16,019 nucleotides of DNA from JBDLIL01 sp039714855 (lineage in GTDB: Bacteria > Patescibacteriota > Microgenomatia > UBA1400 > PJMF01). The stretch covers positions 1 through 16,019 of the forward strand of contig JBDLIL010000018.1 of assembly GCA_039714855.1 (NCBI GenBank), read 5' to 3'. Shown one piece after another: positions 6,033 to 12,273 of the stretch. How positions within the stretch are numbered: position 1 is the first letter of the stretch; each line of letters begins with the position of its first letter. A program made the translations under genes and the position numbers. The notes below the pieces were generated by a model that did no database searches, was not told where the DNA came from, and saw nothing but the letters and a program-made list of their open reading frames with translations.

Positions 6033-6061
6033 CCCTTCTTCGCCAAGGCTACGAAGGGCAA
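6033..6061 (+). repeat. tRNA-adjacent hairpin repeat, copy 2
   Basis: Starts CCCTTCTTCGCCAAGG and ends CTACGAAGGGCAA; it differs from copy 1 by one inserted G. Again it begins directly after the tRNA discriminator base and reaches to 4 nt before tRNA-Tyr. Confidence 0.7.
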
Positions 6062-6065
6062 GCAC

Positions 6066-6148
6066 GCCAGGATACTCAAGCGGTCAACGAGGGCAGTCTG
6101 TAAAACTGCTGGCTTATGCCTACATAGGTTCGAATCCTATTCCTGGCA
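6066..6148 (+). tRNA. tRNA-Tyr (GTA anticodon)
   Basis: Acceptor GCCAGGA pairs with TCCTGGC, discriminator A. Anticodon stem GCAGT/ACTGC encloses CTGTAAA, giving anticodon GTA. A long variable arm (class II) precedes a T-arm with TTCGAAT. The gene is 83 nt and encodes no CCA. Confidence 0.95.
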
Positions 6149-6261
6149 CAAATTTAATTTTGTGATTTCTTCAACCACTTCACTCCCCAATACGCAAAGA
6201 AAAAAATTACCTAATTCGTAAAAAAAGGAATACAAAAAAAGAAATGTGTTTTGATTACTTA

Positions 6262-6406
6262 GCCTTCCAGCTCGAGAGAGGGTCCACTTTTCCCTCCCAA
6301 ACATAAGTGGGCAAAGCGTCTCTTACTCCACGGAGCAAAAGAACAACTCATAAGCCCGTTCGAGAAGTGTTGAGGAAAATATGCGGGCTCTCTCGAACAA
6401 GAAGGC
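6262..6406. ncRNA. Candidate structured RNA of unknown class, strand uncertain
   Basis: A 145-nt block is closed by GCCTTC (6262-6267) with GAAGGC (6401-6406), and then by a perfect 8-bp CGAGAGAG (6273-6280) with CTCTCTCG (6388-6395). Inside are GTCCACTT (6282-6289) with AAGTGGGC (6305-6312, one wobble on the plus strand), and CCCG (6355-6358) with CGGG (6384-6387). The block has higher GC than its AT-rich flanks and no plausible ORF. A T-rich run (6411-6422) follows on the plus strand; T-runs also follow on the minus strand (around 6219-6240). On the minus strand, the AGCCCGCATATTTT stretch and a GCTCCGTGG element vaguely recall 6S RNA, but I could not confirm it. Confidence 0.45.
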
Positions 6407-6424
6407 CGAATTTTAATTTTTTAA

Positions 6425-7309
6425 TTAACTTAGCTCTGCAACCCAATCTTTGACCTGATTAGCATATTTTTCTTGAGTCAAAACAAATTTTAGATGAGCT
6501 TTAAAATAATTTTCAGGATCACCTGTAGTCATCCATTCGCCCTGAGTTTTCTTGACTAAAACTTGTTTAGTTCTTGCTATCTGCGTAATAGCATCTACCG
6601 TCCAAAGCTCGGCGTCTTTACCTGTATTATTGGGAATTAAAAATTCAAAAATAGAAGGTTTAAGCAGATATCTACCATACGAAGCTAAATTTGAAGGCGC
6701 GCTACCAACATCCGGTTTCTCAATAATATTGTCGAGCTCAGTTTCCGAACCAGATTTAAAAGAAATAATGCCGTACTTATCAACTACTCCAGCATCCACC
6801 TCCTGAGCCATGATGACCGCCTCTGCTTCTGGATTTTGCCCATAAGCATCTACCAAAGCCTTGGCGTCACTACTAGCAAATACTACATCATCACTATAAA
6901 GAACCAAAAATGCTTCTTCCTCTTCCACAAATTTTTTAGCCGAAGCTACAGGAGAACCGTTCCCATAAGGCAAGCTGGGATCTTGAGTAATTACTATTAT
7001 TTTAGGAAAGTCTAATACTTGCTGTACAGATTCGTATCTATCTTCTTTACCTTGAGAGGCTAATTGCTTTCTGATTCTATTTACTGAGTTATTAAAATAA
7101 TCTTCATAAATTGGCTTACCTTCTGGAGTAGCAACTATGATAATTTCCTCAATGCCTGCTTTCTGACATTCTTCAACCACCAATTGCATGATTGGCCTAT
7201 TACCAAATGGCAACATAGCTTTTGGCATCGTTTTGGTGATAGGTAAATACCTACTAGCGAATCCTGCATCTGTAATAATAGCCTTTTTCACTTTTTTTTC
7301 TTCAGACAT
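6425..7309 (-). CDS. galU: UTP-glucose-1-phosphate uridylyltransferase-like nucleotidyltransferase
   Basis: This 294-residue protein has the GalU/RmlA fold layout. The N-terminal nucleotide loop D-A-G-F-A-S-R-Y-L-P (14-23) is followed by P-K-A-M-L-P (29-34). Next are Y-G-N-G-S-P-V-A (115-122), S-D-D (139-141, metal), V-D-K-Y-G-I-I (176-182), I-E-K-P (196-199) and G-R-Y-L-L-K-P-S-I-F (212-221). Length matches GalU (about 300). It would make UDP-glucose from UTP and Glc-1-P for envelope sugars. The key loops differ from the standard 'AAGLGTRFLP', 'GLGHA' and 'EIQLTDAI' (here ELWTVDAI), so the sugar or nucleotide could differ. It is divergent from the dockerin operon, with a GAGAG ribosome-site candidate before the ATG. 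Confidence 0.8.
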   Translation of the reverse strand: MSEEKKVKKAIITDAGFASRYLPITKTMPKAMLPFGNRPIMQLVVEECQKAGIEEIIIVATPEGKPIYEDYFNNSVNRIRKQLASQGKEDRYESVQQVLDFPKIIVITQDPSLPYGNGSPVASAKKFVEEEEAFLVLYSDDVVFASSDAKALVDAYGQNPEAEAVIMAQEVDAGVVDKYGIISFKSGSETELDNIIEKPDVGSAPSNLASYGRYLLKPSIFEFLIPNNTGKDAELWTVDAITQIARTKQVLVKKTQGEWMTTGDPENYFKAHLKFVLTQEKYANQVKDWVAELS

Positions 7310-7402
7310 AATTTACTCTCTTTCTCTAACCCCTTCATGAGTTAATAAATTCATTGTACAACAAAATAAAATACGCGCCACATATTATGATAAATCTTGA
7401 TA

Positions 7403-7432
7403 TTGCCAAGCTATTAAAAAGACCTTTATACT
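7403..7432 (+). promoter_or_regulatory. Promoter of the dockerin/cohesin-like operon
   Basis: -35 TTGCCA (7403-7408, 5/6), 18-bp spacer, -10 TATACT (7427-7432, 5/6). The predicted start is near 7439, about 6 nt before the ATG at 7445, so the leader is too short for a Shine-Dalgarno. Confidence 0.6.
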
Positions 7433-7444
7433 GAGTTCCCTAAT

Positions 7445-8014
7445 ATGAAAAAGTTATTTTTGTTTTCTGTAGTACTTTTTGTAGTTTCCTATCTCCTAGC
7501 TTTTACAGCTGCAAAATCCGCCAAAGCTCAAAATTCTGAACAAAATGCTTGTGCTGACGCTTATGGAAATTGGAGAGAATTTACTGCTAGTTGTATAGAT
7601 AGCTGTGTAGCTGCTCGCACCCCCAACTTACAATGCGCTGTATTGTCAGCTTTCTCATGTGACTGCGGTGAAAATCATTGTTGGAACGGTTTCAAATGTG
7701 AAACTAATGGGCTTGATACGTGCATCAACGATGATAATTGTGCTGATAATGAAACTTGCTATACCCCTGATCCACCAAACTGTCCACCAAACGCTTACTG
7801 CATCCCCCCTCTTAGCAAGTGCGTTTTAAATACACACGTCAACAAAACATCGTATAGCAAAGCTGACTTGAATAGGGACGGACAAATCAATATTATGGAT
7901 TATACGATTTTTAAAAATTTGTTTCAGAATAGAGACATGAATGCTGATATGAATGAAGACAATCAGATCAATATTCTAGATTACGCAGAATTTAAGAGAT
8001 TATTTAACCAATGA
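7445..8014 (+). CDS. Secreted Cys-rich protein with C-terminal type I dockerin
   Basis: This 189-residue protein has a clear signal peptide (MKKLFLF..., hydrophobic 4-21) with a probable SAKA cleavage site before Q29. Residues 36-126 contain 14 Cys, including C93-x5-C99-x5-C105. The C-terminus (139-189) is a duplicated dockerin. Repeat 1 has D141, N143, D145, Q147, N149 and D152 at EF-loop positions 1, 3, 5, 7, 9 and 12, followed by helix YTIFKNLF. Repeat 2 has D168, N170, D172, Q174, N176 and D179, followed by YAEFKRLF. Dockerins fold on Ca2+ and bind cohesins. The next gene, overlapping by ATGA, encodes a cohesin-like domain, so the two products probably bind each other on the cell surface. 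No enzyme domain is present, so the cargo role is unknown. Confidence 0.85.
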   Translation: MKKLFLFSVVLFVVSYLLAFTAAKSAKAQNSEQNACADAYGNWREFTASCIDSCVAARTPNLQCAVLSAFSCDCGENHCWNGFKCETNGLDTCINDDNCADNETCYTPDPPNCPPNAYCIPPLSKCVLNTHVNKTSYSKADLNRDGQINIMDYTIFKNLFQNRDMNADMNEDNQINILDYAEFKRLFNQ

Positions 8015-9963
8015 AAACAAAAGTAAAAAACGGCATCATACATGTAGAAAGACATACTTTTAACAAACGTGCTCGCATTCTTTGGATAGCAACTTCTCTT
8101 CTGATGATTGTGGCCGGAGCCATAGGTCTTATTTTTGTTCAAAAACCAATTTCAGAGACACAAATTATTGACAAGCAAGCCTCAATAGCTGATGGGCAAG
8201 TTAATATCTCGTCTGAACAACAAGGGTCATTCTTGGTGGCAGAACAGTCAGAAATCTACTTGAATGTGAATACAAATGGCGTACAAACCGATGGTGTTGA
8301 ACTCACTTTTAGTATAGTTACCGACAGCATTGACAGTATTGAAGTTGAAACTTTGCCTACAGAGCTAGAAACAGCACGCTTGGAAATTGACGCCACCTCG
8401 ACTGGATTTTTGGTAAATGTGGCTGCCCTTGCCCCTGCAGACAGTTCTTTCTCCAACACTCAAGATACCAGGCTCCTTAAACTCAGCTTCACTCCAATAA
8501 AAACTGGATCCATTACTCTAAATTTTGACTCCGATAAATCTTTTGCCCCGGTGTCAAATTCAGATCCTGTGCAAGATGAGCTTAAACACATTGCATCCAT
8601 GGATTTCCAAATATCGACAAATGACAATGGAACTCCCGAGCTTGAAATCAGTTATCCAAGGGAAAATCAACACATTGTTTTTGATGATGAAAACCAAGAA
8701 TTTTGCGTCGTTGATACCCCCATTAGGGGTAATTTTGATGGTTTGCAAAAGAGACATAGTATTAACGGTTTAGAATGGACTCAATACCAAACTAATTACA
8801 GCCTTTGCTTCGAACCAGTACAAGGTGCTAATACTGTACAAATGCAGTATAGAAATACTCAAAGCCAAGTCTCCATTATTTATACTAGAAATTTTAGCTT
8901 CGAAAGAATCGGAAGTGGTGGAAACGGAGATGTAAAACAATGCAACGACGTATGTGATTTAAATTCAGATTGCCCAATAAATCATATTTGTTACCAAACC
9001 AACAATGATGGCAAGCGTTGTCGCAGAAGCAATAACACTGATAGTGTCAGCTGTGAATTTCCTGACACAGATGATGGATTAAACTTCTCTTGCGGTGAAT
9101 ATTGCTCCAACTCCACTGAGTGTTCTAGCGAATTCATTTGTCTAGACAATCGTTGCAAAAATCCAGATAACCCTGATGATGAATTTTGTAGAGAAGCAAG
9201 TAGACAGATTATTAGCAGTAATCAAAGTTTGTGCAATCGATCCTGCACCTCTGATAGTGATTGTGCTATCAACTTGAGTTGCTACTATGGTAATTGTCGC
9301 CTAAAATCCAATCCTAGCTCTACCAGCTGCTCCTCTGTAAGAAAAAGAATCGTCTATAAAACTATTTACAAAACTATTGATAGCAAAACCACTAATCAGA
9401 TCAGTCAAGAAAAAGGTGCTCAGTTAGATCAACCAATTACTGACTCAAGCAAATCGGCTAATTTAGCTACAAGTAGTGCTACCATAAACAATAACGAGAA
9501 AATTGAGGAGGAGGAAATTGAAATTCCCTATCAGGTTGATAAAAATGAAACTGATAATTTTGATAAATCTCCTGAAGAAAAATCTGCATTGGATAGTCTT
9601 TTAAAAAATCTAGAAGATAGAGGCTTCTCACTTTCTCTCTTAATGATATTGGGTGGTGGAGCACTTATTATCATAGTAATTATTAGCTCCCTGTTGGGTA
9701 GAAAGTCAGAACCAAAAATAAAAAAAGTGAACACACAGCCATTGACTCCACAAACTCAAAAACAAATGAGTAGTTTAGAAGACAGAATCCAAAGCTTACA
9801 GCAATCGCCTCCTCCTTCTGCATCCACTACTCCTTCTGCTCCTCCCCCTCCAAACCCAGTAGCTACTACCAATTACCCTTCCATGGCTCAAAGAACCAAA
9901 TCCAAAGGACTAATAAAACCTATCTCAAGTGGAAGAACAGAAATATTTAGTGAAAAATCTTAA
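8011..9963 (+). CDS. Membrane-anchored scaffold with cohesin-like domain and three six-Cys modules
   Basis: This is a 650-residue protein. A short basic cytoplasmic N-terminus precedes a TM helix (23-43). Residues 60-185 form a beta-rich domain with cohesin features, including the late strand T-G-S-I-T-L-N-F-D-S-D-K-S-F-A-P-V (165-181). Residues 211-300 look like an Ig-like domain (I-N-G-L-E-W-T-Q-Y). Three tandem modules then have six Cys each: 311/315/321/327/337/348, 361/365/371/377/382/393 and 408/412/418/424/429/440, spaced C-x3-C-x5-C-x5-C. A low-complexity linker leads to a second TM (541-562) and a Pro-rich cytoplasmic tail with a short coiled-coil-like segment (586-598). Both ends appear anchored, holding about 500 residues outside as a loop. 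It is co-translated with the dockerin gene. The cohesin call is by pattern, not search. Confidence 0.65.
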   Translation: MKTKVKNGIIHVERHTFNKRARILWIATSLLMIVAGAIGLIFVQKPISETQIIDKQASIADGQVNISSEQQGSFLVAEQSEIYLNVNTNGVQTDGVELTFSIVTDSIDSIEVETLPTELETARLEIDATSTGFLVNVAALAPADSSFSNTQDTRLLKLSFTPIKTGSITLNFDSDKSFAPVSNSDPVQDELKHIASMDFQISTNDNGTPELEISYPRENQHIVFDDENQEFCVVDTPIRGNFDGLQKRHSINGLEWTQYQTNYSLCFEPVQGANTVQMQYRNTQSQVSIIYTRNFSFERIGSGGNGDVKQCNDVCDLNSDCPINHICYQTNNDGKRCRRSNNTDSVSCEFPDTDDGLNFSCGEYCSNSTECSSEFICLDNRCKNPDNPDDEFCREASRQIISSNQSLCNRSCTSDSDCAINLSCYYGNCRLKSNPSSTSCSSVRKRIVYKTIYKTIDSKTTNQISQEKGAQLDQPITDSSKSANLATSSATINNNEKIEEEEIEIPYQVDKNETDNFDKSPEEKSALDSLLKNLEDRGFSLSLLMILGGGALIIIVIISSLLGRKSEPKIKKVNTQPLTPQTQKQMSSLEDRIQSLQQSPPPSASTTPSAPPPPNPVATTNYPSMAQRTKSKGLIKPISSGRTEIFSEKS

Positions 9964-9967
9964 ACAC

Positions 9968-9995
9968 TCGACTTCTTCTGAATCTCTGCTACAAT
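9968..9995 (+). promoter_or_regulatory. Promoter upstream of secE-nusG
   Basis: -35-like TCGACT (9968-9973, 4/6), 16-bp spacer, -10 TACAAT (9990-9995, 5/6). It begins 5 nt after the cohesin-like gene's stop, so the ribosomal cluster has its own start. AGGAG at about 10014 is the ribosome site for secE. Confidence 0.5.
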
Positions 9996-10028
9996 ATCTT
10001 TCTTGAATTCCACAGGAGTAAACTGCCC

Positions 10029-10214
10029 ATGGCAATAAATAAATACTTGAATGAAGTTTGGCAGGAGCTAAGCAAGGTAACTTGGCCGTCTCGCAAACAA
10101 ACCGTTCAAATGACAGGATTAGTATTAACTGTAAGTGCTGCCATCGGTTTTTATGTTGGTGGCTTAGACTTTATTTTTGCTCAGCTTTTAGCTCTAGTTT
10201 CTAGGGCAAGTTAA
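10029..10214 (+). CDS. secE: Preprotein translocase subunit SecE
   Basis: This 61-residue protein, single-TM bacterial type, has the conserved amphipathic segment E-V-W-Q-E-L-S-K-V-T-W-P-S-R-K-Q (9-24), including the invariant 'VTWPsR', and then one TM helix (about 30-56). SecE clamps the SecY channel at the membrane. An AGGAG lies 10 nt upstream of the ATG, slightly far. The gene is followed 5 nt later by nusG, the near-universal bacterial order. Confidence 0.95.
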   Translation: MAINKYLNEVWQELSKVTWPSRKQTVQMTGLVLTVSAAIGFYVGGLDFIFAQLLALVSRAS

Positions 10215-10219
10215 ATATT

Positions 10220-10885
10220 ATGAACGATCAAGATCAAACAAAACAAGAAATAACCGAATCTGCCCGCAATGCTACGCATAGCGTTGCAGACGGGGATAAA
10301 ATAGATGAAACAACAGTGCCTGCGTCTCACAATTTTGTTGCAATTTCCGATAAAGAAAATAAGAAAGCTCGTTGGTATGTAGTACACACATATTCGGGAC
10401 ATGAAAATAAAGTAGCTGAAGCTTTGAAACAACGTGCTCAAACCCTGAATTTGACAGATAAAATTCTTAAAGTTCTTATCCCTACTCAAGATAAAATTCA
10501 AATTAAACGAGGCGCAAGAAAAACTGTTAGTGAAAAAATCTTCCCAGGATATATGTTGGTCCAAATGGAATTAACTGATAACGCCTGGTTGGCTGTTAGA
10601 ACCACTCAAGGTGTGACTGGATTTGTAGGTGTGGGACCTAAACCAAAACCTCTACCTAGACATGAAGTTAAAGCGATTCAGCAGTACATGACTCAAGCTG
10701 CACCTCAATATAAAGCTGAATATTCAGAGGGTGAAGCTGTAAGAATAGTAGATGGACCGTTCAATGATTTTTTAGGTACTGTAAAAGATATTGATGAAGG
10801 CAAGGGTAAAGTAGAAGTATTGGTCAGTATTTTCGGTCGAGAAACACCAGTGGAACTGGATTTCTTACAGGTGCAGAAAGTATAA
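10220..10885 (+). CDS. nusG: Transcription termination/antitermination factor NusG
   Basis: This 221-residue protein contains an NGN domain at about 51-156 (RWYVVHTYSGHENKV, then K-I-F-P-G-Y-M-L-V-Q-M, then T-x-G-V-T-G-F-V-G) and a KOW domain at about 168-221 (G-E-A-V-R-I-V-D-G-P-F). NusG binds RNA polymerase through the NGN and links it to Rho or to ribosomal protein S10 through the KOW. It is about 45 residues longer than E. coli NusG because of an acidic, disordered N-terminal extension (1-48). The extension seems genuine, since no better start precedes residue 50. Upstream secE is 5 nt away. Confidence 0.96.
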   Translation: MNDQDQTKQEITESARNATHSVADGDKIDETTVPASHNFVAISDKENKKARWYVVHTYSGHENKVAEALKQRAQTLNLTDKILKVLIPTQDKIQIKRGARKTVSEKIFPGYMLVQMELTDNAWLAVRTTQGVTGFVGVGPKPKPLPRHEVKAIQQYMTQAAPQYKAEYSEGEAVRIVDGPFNDFLGTVKDIDEGKGKVEVLVSIFGRETPVELDFLQVQKV

Positions 10886-10892
10886 AAATACT

Positions 10893-10957
10893 AAATTCCA
10901 AGCACCAAACAACAAGCATTTGAGGTTTGGAATTTGTAAATTGTTATTTGGAATTTG
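10893..10957 (+). repeat. Intergenic inverted repeat between nusG and rplK
   Basis: AAATTCCAA (10893-10901) pairs perfectly over 9 bp with TTGGAATTT (10927-10935). A further TTTGGAATTTG copy follows at 10947-10957. The same motif family fills the rplK-rplA gap. The leader before rplK would be structured. Confidence 0.6.
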
Positions 10958-10976
10958 CGAACGAAAGTGAGCTTTT

Positions 10977-11399
10977 ATGGCAAAGAAAGTAAAATCAGTT
11001 CTTAAATTAAATCTCCCAGCCGGAAGCGCTACTCCAGCTCCTCCAGTAGGTCCTATTTTGGGTCAGGCTGGAATCAACATGATGGATTTCCTCAAGCAAT
11101 ATAATGACAAAACTCAAGACAAAAGAGGTGAAATCATCCCTGCTGAGATTACCGTTTACGAAGGTGGTAGTTTCACTTTTGTTCTTAAACTTCCTCCTGT
11201 AAGTGCCATGATTAAGCAAATACTTAAGCTTAAAAAAGGTAGCGAAAAACCAGGAATAGATCAAGTTGGATCTTTAACAAAAGATCAAGTCGAGAAAATT
11301 GCGGAGAAAAAATTACCAGATTTAAATGCTAATAATCTGGAACAAGCCATGAAAATAGTAGAAGGTTCTGCTAGAAGCATGGGAATTGAGATTAAATAA
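10977..11399 (+). CDS. rplK: 50S ribosomal protein L11 (uL11)
   Basis: This 140-residue protein is the standard length. The N-terminal domain starts MAKKVKSVLKLNLPAGSATP and has P-P-V-G-P-I-L-G-Q-A-G-I-N (22-34), the canonical hinge and thiostrepton-region motif with prolines. The C-terminal domain binds 23S rRNA near helix 43/44 (D-Q-V-x-x-I-A-E-K-K-L-P-D-L-N-A, then G-S-A-R-S-M-G-I-E-I). uL11 forms the GTPase-associated centre at the base of the stalk. It stands in the usual nusG-rplK-rplA order, but with about 90-nt repeat-filled gaps on both sides instead of tight spacing. Confidence 0.97.
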   Translation: MAKKVKSVLKLNLPAGSATPAPPVGPILGQAGINMMDFLKQYNDKTQDKRGEIIPAEITVYEGGSFTFVLKLPPVSAMIKQILKLKKGSEKPGIDQVGSLTKDQVEKIAEKKLPDLNANNLEQAMKIVEGSARSMGIEIK

Positions 11400-11401
11400 C
11401 A

Positions 11402-11470
11402 AACTCCAAACAACAAACAACAAACAACAAATGTTTAAAGTAAAGTTTGGAATTTATAATTTGTAATTTG
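11402..11470 (+). repeat. Intergenic inverted repeat and heptamer tandem between rplK and rplA
   Basis: TCCAAAC (11405-11411) pairs with GTTTGGA (11445-11451). Between them CAAACAA is repeated about three times (11407-11430). TTTGGAATTT and TAATTTG segments match the nusG-rplK element. Confidence 0.6.
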
Positions 11471-11490
11471 CCGAGTGCAACGAGGTTACT

Positions 11491-12195
11491 ATGGGTAGCA
11501 AAAAAAACGTCGACATGAGTCAAACAGAAACAAAAGTAAAAGTTGTTGAAACTCCCCCCTCGACAAGCTCGGGGACCTCAAAAATCGCTAAAGTAGTTAA
11601 AAAACAGAGCAAGCAACGCTCTAGCAAATATAAGGCTACTAGAGCTCAAGTAGATAAAACCAAACTCTATGATTTAAAAGTTGCAATTGAATTGATTAAA
11701 AAGCTTTCTTACAGCAAATTCGATGCCAGCATAGAAGCCCACGCCGTACTCAAAAAAGAAGGCGGAAGCTACAAACTTAACCTCCCTCACTCAACTGGCA
11801 AAAAAGTAAAAGTTGTTATTGCCAGTGACAAGGTTCTTAAAGATATTGTTGCTGGAAAAATTAATTTTGATGTTTTGATAGCTAGTAAGACCGACATGCC
11901 AAAATTAACCAAACATGCCAGAATATTAGGACCAAAAGGCCTAATGCCGAATCCCAAAAACGGCACCCTTACCGATAATCCAGAGAAGAAAAAGAAAGAG
12001 CTAGAAGCTGGTAGTATGATTATCAAGACAGAGAAAAAAGCTCCGCTTATTCACTTAATAGTCGGAAAAACTTCTATGGAAGTTAAAGATCTGCAGGCAA
12101 ACTTAGAAGCTTTAATCAAAGCCCTAGATCAAAATCTGGTTAAACTCTCCATCTCAGCCAGCATGAGCCCTGGGGTGAAGGTAAAGTTGGGCTAA
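11491..12195 (+). CDS. rplA: 50S ribosomal protein L1 (uL1) with an extended N-terminus
   Basis: This 234-residue protein has a family core starting near residue 46 (S-K-Y-K-A-T-R-A-Q-V-D-K-T-K-L-Y-D-L). It continues with L-P-H-S-T-G-K (98-104) and the signature G-P-K-G-L-M-P-N-P-K-N-G-T-L (149-162). uL1 binds 23S rRNA on the L1 stalk and represses its own operon in many bacteria. Two oddities stand out. The first ~45 residues are a low-complexity K/S/T extension that includes an in-frame palindromic insert (P-P-S-T-S-S-G-T, 22-29). Domain II is also about 15-20 residues shorter than usual between V-V-I-A-S-D-K and K-I-N-F-D-V-L-I-A-S. It is the last gene of the cluster here; rplJ-rplL do not follow. 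Confidence 0.95.
   Translation: MGSKKNVDMSQTETKVKVVETPPSTSSGTSKIAKVVKKQSKQRSSKYKATRAQVDKTKLYDLKVAIELIKKLSYSKFDASIEAHAVLKKEGGSYKLNLPHSTGKKVKVVIASDKVLKDIVAGKINFDVLIASKTDMPKLTKHARILGPKGLMPNPKNGTLTDNPEKKKKELEAGSMIIKTEKKAPLIHLIVGKTSMEVKDLQANLEALIKALDQNLVKLSISASMSPGVKVKLG
11556..11574 (+). repeat. Palindrome-like element in frame within rplA
   Basis: CCCCTCGACAAGCTCGGGG has complementary ends (CCCC with GGGG, plus partial CGA/TCG pairing) and encodes P-S-T-S-S-G. Its base composition is unlike the AT-rich, Lys-rich codons on both sides. Confidence 0.55.
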
Positions 12196-12197
12196 TC

Positions 12198-12257
12198 CCT
12201 CTCCAGAATTGGAGAGGACATCTGGTTTTTTCTGAGCTTGATGAAGAAAAACCAGAT
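12198..12257. terminator. Double hairpin between convergent rplA and thrS
   Basis: Hairpin 1: CCTCTCCA (12198-12205) with TGGAGAGG (12210-12217), loop GAAT. Hairpin 2: ATCTGGTTTTT (12220-12230) with AAAAACCAGAT (12247-12257). Hairpin 2 has T/A tracts inside its stem and could act as a terminator in both directions. Confidence 0.6.
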
Positions 12258-12273
12258 AGGTGAGGTTGGAGCC

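Noticed and set aside
5835..6221. Open frames across the tRNA-Thr/tRNA-Tyr cluster on both strands
   Set aside because: They lie over tRNA genes and tRNA-adjacent repeats and encode tRNA-derived peptides such as GLEPRTYGLQNR; not genes.
6262..6406. Assignment of the structured block as 5S rRNA, RNase P RNA, SRP RNA or tmRNA
   Set aside because: Length or conserved motifs do not fit: no CCGAAC-type 5S core, no RNase P conserved regions, no GGAAG/GCAGCC SRP tip and no tRNA-like tmRNA ends. A 6S resemblance is too weak to name it.
10211..10564. Minus-strand open frame opposite nusG
   Set aside because: Shadow of nusG with a Phe/Ile/Cys-rich composition and no motif; nusG itself is unmistakable.
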